Origin: Actinomycetota bacterium
GTDB taxonomy: Bacteria > Actinomycetota > Thermoleophilia > Solirubrobacterales > JACPNS01
NCBI GenBank assembly: GCA_016213645.1
Contig: JACQZY010000014.1
Location: 1-64,000 of the forward strand
Direction of reading: 5' to 3'
Length of the DNA stretch: 64,000 nucleotides
The notes under the pieces were generated by a model. The model was not told the origin of the DNA and ran no database searches. It saw nothing but the letters and a program-made list of their open reading frames with translations. A program made the translations under genes and the position numbers. This document shows positions 1 to 7,872 of the stretch, one piece after another. Every line of letters starts with the position of its first letter. Positions within the stretch are counted from its first letter, which is position 1.

Positions 1-570
1 GAACAGTTCCACTCTTGACCTCAACGTTTCCGTGACCCCCTGCGCAAGCCGGAATTGGCTTGACGAAGTGGATCAACTATTGCGCGGAGGGTGGGCCAAA
101 TGAGACCGGCAGGGTGGGCCAAATGAGGCCGTTATTGCCACCTCTGTCTCGGTGTCGACGGCGCTATCTGTGTGTAAGGCGAACCGCCCGGCAGCGAAGT
201 CCGGCGAGTGAGGGGCCCGAGGTGTCAACTTGGGCAGGATCCGGGCCACCATGATTCGACAGCGTCGTGGTCGCGATAACGAATCGCCATTTCGGAGCCG
301 TGCATCTTGATGAACATCGCGATTACGGTCAATTCGTGCATCACTCTCCAGCGAGCGGTCGGGGCTTCGGCGTAGCCGGCCCGCATGAGAACCAGAATCC
401 GCGGCACGTTCGTATATGTGTGCGATCCCGGACTTCGCGAGTACCTGAGGCGGTTTGTTCAGGGCAAATAGGTCTGGCCGGAGACCGATTTGTCAATGCT
501 CGAGGGCCAAGAACAGCCCCGAGGTCGGCGCTTCTTCGAGCTGGGTGTCCACATCAACCGGCGTCAGCAA
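1..570. other. No supported gene; left-edge accessory DNA
   Basis: No reading frame here has a recognisable protein signature, a convincing ribosome binding site, or the codon character of the rest of the window. The longer open frames overlap each other on both strands and look like chance. The only structure seen is the 17-base direct repeat listed separately. Composition is less GC-rich than the body of the window. It may be the edge of a mobile element or a decayed region; the neighbouring sequence left of base 1 would decide. Confidence 0.5.
88..127. repeat. 17-base direct repeat pair, possible element terminus
   Basis: AGGGTGGGCCAAATGAG occurs at 88-104 and again, identical, at 111-127, so the copies start 23 bases apart. 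Short tandem terminal repeats of this kind are found at the ends of IS21-family elements, where the transposase binds them. No transposase frame is visible inside the window, so the link to an insertion sequence is inference only. Confidence 0.45.
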
Positions 571-966
571 TCAGCCACCACTCCGTATCTCGACCTCACT
601 CACATGGCGGTCGTCGCCAAGACTCAATCGGAGTGACTCCCGATTCAACGGCAGATTGTTGTCAGGACCGAGATCCCAATAGAGCCAGTCCCCGTCGTCC
701 TCGTTGGGTCGGCCGAGCAGCTCAATCGCTTCACGCTTCGATACCCCCTCGAGCCGCCTGCATTTCACCAGATCGGGTGCAAGTTCTTGTCGGCGCGTAG
801 GCTGGTAATCCTCCGTCAGTCTCGTGACTCGATGATTCGCCCACTGGTCGTGGATCACCACGTCCGAGGGACAAACTGCAGCGGAGTCGCCGCCTGACAG
901 CACGACGGCTACAGCCGCAACCGCAACGCAAATGACGGCGCCCGCTGCAATGAACCTGATCATCAT
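571..966 (-). CDS. Small exported protein, BamE/SmpA-like C-terminal segment
   Basis: 131 residues. Residues 3-24 are a hydrophobic signal or anchor segment. Residues 75-108 contain the pattern SKREAIELLGRPNEDDGDW followed by LYWDLGP, which resembles the small alpha/beta fold of BamE/SmpA-type proteins, where a helix 'K..v..llG.P' precedes a strand with W/Y residues. The start codon overlaps the stop of the upstream frame by four bases (ATGA), which suggests co-translation. No function can be assigned; in a Gram-positive-type actinobacterium an outer-membrane role would not apply, so only the fold is suggested. Confidence 0.5.
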   Translation of the reverse strand: MMIRFIAAGAVICVAVAAVAVVLSGGDSAAVCPSDVVIHDQWANHRVTRLTEDYQPTRRQELAPDLVKCRRLEGVSKREAIELLGRPNEDDGDWLYWDLGPDNNLPLNRESLRLSLGDDRHVSEVEIRSGG

Positions 967-1512
967 CCGAGCCTCTCATATTCCTCAAGAACGTGGCGAC
1001 ATGGCTTGTTGCCTTTGAAGTACTGCGGGTCAACAACGGTCACGCCAGCCCGAATGTGTATCACGCGGGTGCGGTGTTTGTTGGGATCGACCGTAATGTC
1101 TTCGACATTTCCTTGGAATAGATTGCCAACGTAACGCGATCTCTTTGCCTTGGCCCGCATAGCGGTGCAAAGTTGCCGTACGTTGTATTTTGGCCTGATG
1201 GAGGCCGCGTAGGCGTAGCCGACCAAGTTGTTGTTGACGGTCCTCAGGCCAATACTTCAAGCTCTGCAAGTACTGAGTCGCCTCTGGGTGCTCCGAAAAC
1301 TCCAAGAGGTTTCCAACCTGTTCCAGCAACCCGCCTACCGGCTGGCGAAAGAAATTTGGATATGGAGGGACATCGGCAACAGGTGGCGAAACATTGCCGG
1401 ACGTGCCCTCTCCCGCGTAGTGCAGCCTGAAGAAGGCTGTGGCACGGACCCCGTGACCGCGTTGACACGCATCACACAGAGATTTAGAGCCGGATACAAA
1501 TGCGACGCGCAC
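963..1512 (-). pseudogene. Possible frameshifted gene of unknown family
   Basis: Two partly overlapping minus-strand frames read like one protein. The upstream frame (from a GTG at 1512) gives protein-like sequence with a CxxC pair (SLCDACQRGHG) and continues to about LQSLKYWPEDRQQ. The downstream frame takes over between about 1262 and 1226 (TVNNNLVGYAYAASIRPKYN) and runs to 963, where it overlaps the next start. A single frame change between 1226 and 1262 would join them into about 183 residues. The family is not recognised. It could be a real mutation, a sequencing error, or two chance frames. Confidence 0.35.
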
Positions 1513-1666
1513 TCACTCGGTAGCAATTCGCCACAAAACCGGTCGCGTCCGGTAGAAATCCGGTAGCAACCACCGCACAAACCGCTCCATGGAGCGGTTT
1601 CGCACCCCGTGGCGGTATTGCTTCAAGCGCGAACTTGGCGCAGGTTGAAACGATAGAAAAACCCGG

Positions 1667-2974
1667 TTACGGGGCCAATACATTGCCGCCAGGGATTAAA
1701 CAAGCCTCGACAATGTTTCGTCCGTCTCGTCCGGACTCGAGATTCGATGTCCAGGCGATGACCGTGTCGCCGTTCGAGTTCGAGGCGCTTTTGAACGAAA
1801 TCACTCCTACCCGAGGGTCCTGCGTCTTCGCTGACAATTGCTGAGGATTCGCCCATCGTCCGTCTGAATCGCACGTCGCGAGCGAGACGGTTGCACCCGA
1901 GCCGCTGGCGTGGTCATGCCATGTCGCGATACCCCGGCCGTTTTGTGTCAGCTCAAGATGGCACCGCGACGCACTGTGCCCCAGAGTTGAGATCTGACGA
2001 CCGGCGCCCCAAAGCTGCTTTTCCGATTGAGCTGCGACCCAGACGGAGCTCTGTCCCATTTCGTCAATGTCGTTCCAAGCTGCAACCGCCCGTTCGTCGG
2101 AGGTGAGCGCGAGAGATGTGAGCGTCGCGTCGTGTCCTGGCGGACTGATCCGCACCGCTGGACTCCACTCGCCACCCAGCTCGCACACGGCGAACTCGAT
2201 AACGCTACGTCTGCTTCCGTCGATCCCTAGGTTCCATGCGATCCCGGCTCCGCCAACCTGATCGACGGCGAGACGTGTATTCCACGCGTTCGTATCGTCG
2301 GTCAGGGTGCGCTCCGGCTGCCAAGCGCCACCCGGCGGACGAAACGCGGTCTGGATTCCAGATTCGTAGACACCCCGATCAGGGAATCGCATCCACGTTG
2401 CCCAAGTGCTGATGGAGTCGTCAATCACAAACTCGGCGCTCACTGCGCCCGGCTCGGAAAGTGTGATGGCGTCATTCCATGACCCATCAGCATTTGCTGT
2501 TGCGGCTTGTACGAACCGTGCGCCGCGATCTCCGTCGAAGCAGTCCCAGCCAACCAGAGCCGGACCACTGCGCGGGACCACGATCTGCGGAAAGCTTGGA
2601 GACACGTTGGAAACCGACACAATGCTTGATTGCGACCACGGGCCGGCAGAAGGGCGATGGGCTGCTTCCGCCACGCTCAGAAATTGCCCTGGTGGTGTAG
2701 CGCACCAGACTGCCGAAATATCGCCATCATCGTTAATTCCAACCCTGGGGTTGTTGTGGTCCAAAGTTCCCGAACTCAAGGGCTCGGGATCATGCCATGT
2801 CAGGTCTGGGGTTGAGCGAACCGCGTACACCTGCTTATCCTGGGTCGAGAAAACCACTACGCATTCGCCTCTCTCGTTGATCGCGACGTCGCTGACGAAC
2901 GAGTTGCGCCCTGGGTCGGAAATGACTGTGACCGGAAAGATTGATCCCGACCGGCTCGTTTCAATATTCGTCAT
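1667..2974 (-). CDS. Cytoplasmic beta-propeller (BNR/sialidase-like repeat) protein
   Basis: 435 residues from ATG 2974; a GTG two codons upstream (2980) is the alternative. The protein is built from repeats of about 55-60 residues carrying W-x-x-P and A-W/G-I-A-W strands (for example TWHDPEPLS, GPWSQSSIV, GAWQPERTL, GEWSPAVRI, RWANPQQLS), each preceded by a 'vaW' or 'iaW' strand. This is the usual pattern of BNR/exo-alpha-sialidase-like propellers of about six or seven blades. No signal peptide or membrane segment is seen and no catalytic residues could be identified. It stands alone in a less GC-rich region. Role unknown. Confidence 0.7.
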   Translation of the reverse strand: MTNIETSRSGSIFPVTVISDPGRNSFVSDVAINERGECVVVFSTQDKQVYAVRSTPDLTWHDPEPLSSGTLDHNNPRVGINDDGDISAVWCATPPGQFLSVAEAAHRPSAGPWSQSSIVSVSNVSPSFPQIVVPRSGPALVGWDCFDGDRGARFVQAATANADGSWNDAITLSEPGAVSAEFVIDDSISTWATWMRFPDRGVYESGIQTAFRPPGGAWQPERTLTDDTNAWNTRLAVDQVGGAGIAWNLGIDGSRRSVIEFAVCELGGEWSPAVRISPPGHDATLTSLALTSDERAVAAWNDIDEMGQSSVWVAAQSEKQLWGAGRQISTLGHSASRCHLELTQNGRGIATWHDHASGSGATVSLATCDSDGRWANPQQLSAKTQDPRVGVISFKSASNSNGDTVIAWTSNLESGRDGRNIVEACLIPGGNVLAP

Positions 2975-3081
2975 TTTCACTTACTCGGCAACTCGGCCGA
3001 TCGCCGTTACTCGCGTTTGGTTGGTCGCTGAGCGCCTTGGCCGGTCACCTGGTTCACGCAGGCGGGGCCGTGATGCCGTAA

Positions 3082-3732
3082 ATGCTTTCCTTCGTCCAAC
3101 ACAATCCGAGATCCATACCGCCGCCTGCTGTGAAAGAGTTCTTCCCCGCCGTGGAGAACAACGCCGCGATAAGCCTCTACTGGCTCCCCGTCGGCGCCGA
3201 CGGCAACTTCGTTCGGTTTTGCTCGTCCGCGTGGGAGGCGACCGATGCGTGGCTTCATCGTCGTGCTTCGATGGCGCTTTTTCATAGTGCGCTGATCGTC
3301 GAAGTTGGGCTGGAGAGCTTCGCGATCGAAATGGCGCCGGTTTGGAGTGGCGGCGTGCCGGCCGATCGCGGAGTTGTCGGTGTTGGCCCGGTTGGTTTTG
3401 CGTGGGCCGGGCGATGGCGATACTTTCGGTACGAATTGCGCTGTTGGCAGGGCGGCGTTATTCCCGATGTGGCGAGTGCCGTCGGAGGTTCAAATCGTCT
3501 GGCCGTCGAGCCAGACCTGGCGCGGTCGCTATTGGCCGACGTAAAGCGGGTGCCACTCTACGTCTGGGGCCGTGATCCCGGCAAACATGGAGACATGTGG
3601 AATTCAAATTCCGCGGTCGCGTGGTTGCTGCATCGGGCGGGATTGCCGATGGATTCGATTCAACCACCGGAGGGCGGACGCGCGCCCGGCTGGAATGCGG
3701 GACTCGCGGAGGCAATTCTTCAGAATCCGTGA
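3082..3732 (+). CDS. Conserved actinobacterial hypothetical protein
   Basis: 216 residues. The sequence matches the general pattern of a hypothetical protein family common in actinobacteria: an N-terminal FFPAVENNAAISLYWLPVGADG-like region, a middle strand FHSALIVEVGLESFAIEMAPV, then RGVVGVGPVGFAWAGRWRYF and FRYELRCWQGGVIPD, and a late WGRD....GDMWNSNSAVAWLL stretch ending PPEGGRAPGWNAGL. The arrangement recalls NlpC/P60- or LRAT-like small papain folds, but I cannot place the catalytic residues with confidence. No signal peptide is present. The next gene is 227 bases away on the other strand, so it is probably monocistronic. Confidence 0.7.
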   Translation: MLSFVQHNPRSIPPPAVKEFFPAVENNAAISLYWLPVGADGNFVRFCSSAWEATDAWLHRRASMALFHSALIVEVGLESFAIEMAPVWSGGVPADRGVVGVGPVGFAWAGRWRYFRYELRCWQGGVIPDVASAVGGSNRLAVEPDLARSLLADVKRVPLYVWGRDPGKHGDMWNSNSAVAWLLHRAGLPMDSIQPPEGGRAPGWNAGLAEAILQNP

Positions 3733-3959
3733 ATTCGAATCGCGGCAGGGGTGGTCTCGAATCGATGCACAAGCGAGCAGGCGATCGGGATCGTCGTCGT
3801 CAAGGTGCTGGGTCTACGGACGATCGACATCTGGTCGTCGATCCACAGCGCTGGGTTGATGCCGATTTTGAACCGCCGTTGTAATTACAGGTCAGTGGTC
3901 GTGTATTCGTGCTGATTCTCGAACCACCGCAGGGGCCACGCTGTTTCCGCTCCACGGCT

Positions 3960-4469
3960 TCAAACCACCTCGGCAAACGTCTTCAGGATCTCTCCGGGAG
4001 TGAGAAACAGCGTCGAGTCGTCTTCCGGCATGGGCTTGAAGCCGTGGCTCCCATGGAAGGCCGCCGCGACCTCGTTGATCGGGTTGACGACGACTGCTTT
4101 GATCGCAACGTGCTCCGAAGCTGCGACCGCTCGTTCAAGGGCGTGTATCACGAGCAGAGAGCCCAGTCCATTTCCCTGATACCGGCGATCGACTGCGAGG
4201 CGGGCAAGGATCGCGACGGGGATTGGATCTGGCGCATTGCGGGCGAGCGAGCGGGAGGCTTGTTCGCTGCGCACCGAGCCGCTCGCGAGCGAAACGAAAC
4301 CGATTACTTGAGCGGCATCTGGTTCGAGGCAAACGAACGTCCTTGCGGTATCGCCGAGCTGACTCCTTTTTGCTCTCTGGGTGAGCCAATCGTCGAGGGA
4401 TTGCGTACCGGAGTCGAAATTGGCTACGCCGTGCTCATCCTTGAGCGGCTCGGGTTCACGAAACCTCAC
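3960..4469 (-). CDS. GNAT acetyltransferase, TacT-like toxin with altered active site
   Basis: 169 residues from GTG 4469, eight bases after the antitoxin gene. The N-terminal FDSGTQSLDDWL segment and the acetyl-CoA loop RLAVDRRYQGNGLGSLL place it with the GNAT toxins of the TacT/AtaT type, which acetylate the amino acid on charged tRNA and so stop translation. The family usually has a FY...GF motif in which the tyrosine is catalytic. Here the bases read TTC CAT, giving AFHGSHGF, so that tyrosine is a histidine. The toxin may be weak, inactive, or use another residue. Family assignment is firm from motifs; activity is uncertain. Confidence 0.85.
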   Translation of the reverse strand: MRFREPEPLKDEHGVANFDSGTQSLDDWLTQRAKRSQLGDTARTFVCLEPDAAQVIGFVSLASGSVRSEQASRSLARNAPDPIPVAILARLAVDRRYQGNGLGSLLVIHALERAVAASEHVAIKAVVVNPINEVAAAFHGSHGFKPMPEDDSTLFLTPGEILKTFAEVV

Positions 4470-4477
4470 TCCTTCGC

Positions 4478-4753
4478 TCAGACGCGTGCGGACTTCGCGC
4501 GCTTGACAGCGCCGGCGAGTCTTTCATTTACGACCGGCTCACGATCGAGTGCGGCAACGAATGCGCCCCAATCGGAGGGCGAAATTGTGATCTCTGTTCG
4601 GTCGGCCATTTCCATCTGCGCGCGCACGAGGGCGGATTCGACGAGATACTCAGACACCGACCGTGATTTGGCCTTGGCCGCAGCTTCAATCACTTTGTCA
4701 TCTTCGGGCGAAACGCGAAGTTGCCGACGCTTTGTCTTGAGTGTGCCCGCCAT
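4478..4753 (-). CDS. DUF1778 ribbon-helix-helix antitoxin (TacA-like)
   Basis: 91 residues from ATG 4753, preceded by GAGAGG at a good distance. A longer frame reaching 4846 would cover the operator and is rejected. The N-terminal half (RRQLRVSPEDDKVIEAAAKA then RSVSEYLVESALVRA) is a ribbon-helix-helix DNA-binding domain. The C-terminal half (SPSDWGAFVAALDREPVVNERL) is the toxin-wrapping tail of DUF1778 proteins. It should neutralise the acetyltransferase encoded just downstream and, with it, repress their shared promoter through the palindromic site upstream. Confidence 0.88.
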   Translation of the reverse strand: MAGTLKTKRRQLRVSPEDDKVIEAAAKAKSRSVSEYLVESALVRAQMEMADRTEITISPSDWGAFVAALDREPVVNERLAGAVKRAKSARV

Positions 4754-4771
4754 AAAATCCTCTCGATCTAA

Positions 4772-4788
4772 TGTACACACATTGTACA
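4772..4788 (-). promoter_or_regulatory. Palindromic operator of the toxin-antitoxin pair
   Basis: TGTACA at 4772-4777 and again at 4783-4788, separated by five bases; each half is itself palindromic. It lies 19 bases upstream of the antitoxin ATG and includes TACAAT and TACATT on the coding strand, either of which could serve as a -10 box. Ribbon-helix-helix antitoxins bind pairs of short palindromes over their own promoters, so autorepression is the natural reading. Confidence 0.6.
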
Positions 4789-4882
4789 TACATACGGCCA
4801 GGCACCAGGCACGACCGCAACCGAGAACGGCAGTAAAAATATTCATGTCGTCTTCGTTACGAAGCCGGTTTCCGCGGTCGGA

Positions 4883-5911
4883 CTACTTACAGAGATCGAA
4901 CCCGGCGGGCGTAGCCGAGCGTGCGCCCGCGAAGGTCATCGAGTGTCGTCGGCCGCCGACGGTGTATTCGATTACCACCTTCTTGAACGGTTGGACGCTG
5001 CGCAGCGCCGATCCGGCGGGGGATCCGGCGGTGCATCCGCGTACGCCGAAATTGAGGAAGAAAGAGGCCGAAATGCTGCGTTCGGTCCGCACTGGATGAA
5101 ACGGTACGGTGCGCCGGAAATCGATCGCGTCGTCGGCGAACTCGGTGCCTACGTAGATCAGGCGCGGGTCGACTCCCTCTGGTTTGACTTTTGTGATCGT
5201 AAGGTGGAGAAAACCATTGTCGATGAAACCGTTGATGAAGTGCGCTTTGCGCATCGGAACGCCTTTCACTCGAACGTCCGCGTTGGTTCCACCTCCAATC
5301 CAACCGCGATTTTGCCCCAACGGATGCATTGTCGAAAATCCGCCGACCAACACAAGCGCAACAACGGCGATCGCGGTCTCAGAGCGGCTCATGTAGCCCA
5401 GTCGCGACGTCTTAGGAGCCACGCGCAGTTCAGCCGGATCGATTGCCGCTAGTCGGGCAAATTCTTTGCGCAAAACGATATTCGCGACGACCAGCGAAGC
5501 GACAAGGCCTAATACGAGGCCGACCGGTCTATTTGTCACCACGCCGACGCCTAGCAACGCGGCGCTCGGAAGGAGCGGCAATTTCAGCCGGGTTGGCCCG
5601 ACGCGACGGTCAACCGCGCCGGCGATTTGAAGTGCAGGCAATCCAACCAAAACACTGGCCACCAAGACGTCGGCGGCAGTAGCGCCGAGGCTGCTGAACG
5701 CCCACGGCCAGCCTGGAAGTCCGTGGCCAAATCGAAAAACCGAAACGGGATACAAGAGAAGAAGCGAGAATGCAATGAGTGCCAACCAGACGGCCTTGCC
5801 GAGGCCGCCGCGTACTTCACGCCAATACCGTTCTCGAAGAGTCGACTCGACCGACAGCTGATCGACTGGAATCGGTAGTCCCGACGGTGTGACTTCAAAC
5901 TCGCTCCGCAT
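4883..5911 (-). CDS. Membrane protein of unknown function
   Basis: 342 residues. The N-terminal half holds about five hydrophobic segments (near residues 38-56, 70-98, 111-126, 128-146 and 178-196). The C-terminal 140 residues are hydrophilic, with strand-like stretches such as FINGFIDNGFLHLTITKVKPEG and two cysteines near the end (GVRGCTAGSP and the terminal FDLCK), so an extracellular beta domain is likely. The family is not recognised. It is transcribed away from the next plus-strand gene and is separated from the antitoxin by about 130 bases, so it appears to be its own unit. Confidence 0.6.
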   Translation of the reverse strand: MRSEFEVTPSGLPIPVDQLSVESTLRERYWREVRGGLGKAVWLALIAFSLLLLYPVSVFRFGHGLPGWPWAFSSLGATAADVLVASVLVGLPALQIAGAVDRRVGPTRLKLPLLPSAALLGVGVVTNRPVGLVLGLVASLVVANIVLRKEFARLAAIDPAELRVAPKTSRLGYMSRSETAIAVVALVLVGGFSTMHPLGQNRGWIGGGTNADVRVKGVPMRKAHFINGFIDNGFLHLTITKVKPEGVDPRLIYVGTEFADDAIDFRRTVPFHPVRTERSISASFFLNFGVRGCTAGSPAGSALRSVQPFKKVVIEYTVGGRRHSMTFAGARSATPAGFDLCK

Positions 5912-6113
5912 CGAGCAACAGTATCGCGGGATTGAACCCGGACCACGGCCCCGATTTCGAGCTGGCGTGCGGTGCGTTGACTGAGCCGGTTTGACCTTCG
6001 GTCGAGCCTTCCCGGCCGCGTTGCCGAATGAACCGCGACCGCAGACCGCTCGCCTCGCTCATCTCGCCATGCAAGGGTTAACGCCCGGAAGCATGCGGTC
6101 GATCAAATATCTG

Positions 6114-6743
6114 ATGGAGATCGATCAGCAAGCCCGTGCCGAGCTGGAGGCCGAACTTCAGCCGGGAGAACGCCTGCTTTGGTGCGGCCGACCCGATACA
6201 AGCCGGGTCTTTGTGGCCAGCGACCTCATTGTGGTTCCACTGACGATTTTGTGGATTGGAGTGATGGCGATTGCGGAATTCGAGCAGCTCACGGCGAGAA
6301 CGGTCGATGGCGATTTGCGGCTCAGCTGGTTCACGTTGCTGTGGGGGGTCGTTCTTTTGTTGGCCGGCTTGTACATGGCCGGCGGGCGGTTCGTCATTCG
6401 GCGGGCGATCGCCAATCGAATTGCCTACGCGATCACCGACCATCGCGTGCTTTCCGTGACGCCTACGTTTTTCGCCGACTGGTCGGTGAAGTCCGCCTGG
6501 CTTGGCTCGTTTCCACCGGTCACGCTGTCGTCGGGAGTAGTCGGGCAGGGGTCGATCGTTGTCGGTGTGCTGGCGAGGGGCGGATTCGGTGCATGGACCA
6601 GCGATCCCGGGCTCTTCGCCGCGGGCAGGCTACACCCGAACGCCGTGATTTTTTGGAACATCGCCGACGCTCGGAACGTTAAGCACTTGGTCGATCGCAC
6701 GATTGCGGGCTGGTCGCAGGCGGGTCGAGCGAATGTGGCCTGA
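6114..6743 (+). CDS. Bacterial PH-domain-like membrane protein
   Basis: 209 residues from ATG 6114. Upstream in-frame starts exist, but this one gives the usual beginning of the group, a helix followed by ELQPGERLLWCGRPD. Two or three transmembrane segments follow (residues about 38-58, 73-97), then AYAITDHRVLSVTP, a typical strand pair of bacterial PH-like domains, and a C-terminal region with WNIADARNVKHLVD. Such proteins are common in actinobacteria and their function is mostly unknown. No operon partner is evident. Confidence 0.6.
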   Translation: MEIDQQARAELEAELQPGERLLWCGRPDTSRVFVASDLIVVPLTILWIGVMAIAEFEQLTARTVDGDLRLSWFTLLWGVVLLLAGLYMAGGRFVIRRAIANRIAYAITDHRVLSVTPTFFADWSVKSAWLGSFPPVTLSSGVVGQGSIVVGVLARGGFGAWTSDPGLFAAGRLHPNAVIFWNIADARNVKHLVDRTIAGWSQAGRANVA

Positions 6744-6834
6744 CGGTTCTCGGGCGCAACGCGGGCCGCCTTGCCGAAGTTGAAGTCTCGGCCGGTCGTA
6801 AGCCGCGCGGCGCCCAACAGGCTAAGGTTGCGCA

Positions 6835-7818
6835 ATGACACGGACGTTCCGCCCGGCCCGGATCAAGGCCGCCGTCGCACTTGTCCTGATGCTCGCTTTG
6901 AGCTATGTCGTGTCCGCCTCCACTCGCGCCGACGCGATGTTGATCTCGCTGAAGACCTTTCCGGTTTCGATCGATGTGGACCTCAAGCTCACCGAGCGAT
7001 CGATTTGGCGTGGCATTCGTCCGGGTTGCTACGCGCCGCAAGAAGATTTCGATCAGACCTACAGGCTGAACTTCGATTCGCGGCCGTCGGGTAAGAAGTC
7101 CACGATCAAGAACGGCACGGCATCGCTGACGCCCGCGTCCTTCGGCGTGACGCCGAGTTACGGCGACAAGCATGGGGTTCGCCAGTACTCGAACGGCGGC
7201 ACCTGGGACTTGGAGATTCAAAACCCCGCCGACTGCAACACAGACACGCCACCGCCGCCCGCTTGGGCCGTGGCGCCGACCTGTAAAAAGATCAGCGAAC
7301 GGGTGGAGGCGACTCTTACGCAGAGCACGATCGACGACCCCGACAATCCAAACGGTCTGATCAAAAGCGGCGACGGAGTGCTGATCATCACACGGACTCC
7401 GAAGGCCAGGCCAACAATTCACGGGGCGAGCATCGGCGACTCTTGTTACAGGACGCTCCACGATGTCACTCCGAGCGAACGCGATTCGCTCGTGGCGATC
7501 ACGACCACGGACACGCTGATTTCCGTGCCGATTCCCGACGCGGGCGACAAGATGGCAAAACTTTCTAAGGGCAAGCGCAAGTCGAACCCCGCCTTCAAGG
7601 TGAAGATCGAAGTTGGGGGCGACTGCAAAGGCATGTGGATGCGGCCGCGGACGGGCGAACGCTCGGACTACATGCCCAGCCCGTTCTCCCAACCGCATAA
7701 CGCGCTTGGCGCGTTCGACGGTGACGGCACGCGATCGATTTGTTCGATCTCGGGCAGCGGCACCGCGACGTTCCGCCGCGAAGGACTCGTGGTGGATACG
7801 AACACGCTGCTGAAGTGA
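6835..7818 (+). CDS. Secreted protein of unknown function
   Basis: 327 residues. Residues 1-33 form a Sec-type signal peptide (basic MTRTFRPARIK, hydrophobic AAVALVLMLALSYVVSAS, then TRADA). The mature part has six or more cysteines (PGCYAP, PADCNT, PTCKK, GDSCYR, GGDCKG, RSICSISGSG), probably paired in disulfides outside the cell. A proline run lies in the middle. No catalytic motif or family is recognised. It precedes the channel gene by 54 bases on the same strand; whether the two share a transcript is not clear. Confidence 0.65.
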   Translation: MTRTFRPARIKAAVALVLMLALSYVVSASTRADAMLISLKTFPVSIDVDLKLTERSIWRGIRPGCYAPQEDFDQTYRLNFDSRPSGKKSTIKNGTASLTPASFGVTPSYGDKHGVRQYSNGGTWDLEIQNPADCNTDTPPPPAWAVAPTCKKISERVEATLTQSTIDDPDNPNGLIKSGDGVLIITRTPKARPTIHGASIGDSCYRTLHDVTPSERDSLVAITTTDTLISVPIPDAGDKMAKLSKGKRKSNPAFKVKIEVGGDCKGMWMRPRTGERSDYMPSPFSQPHNALGAFDGDGTRSICSISGSGTATFRREGLVVDTNTLLK

Positions 7819-7872
7819 GCGGCCGGCCTCGGCGCAATTGATCCCTCCGTCCAGAAAGGGTGCCTCCACCAA

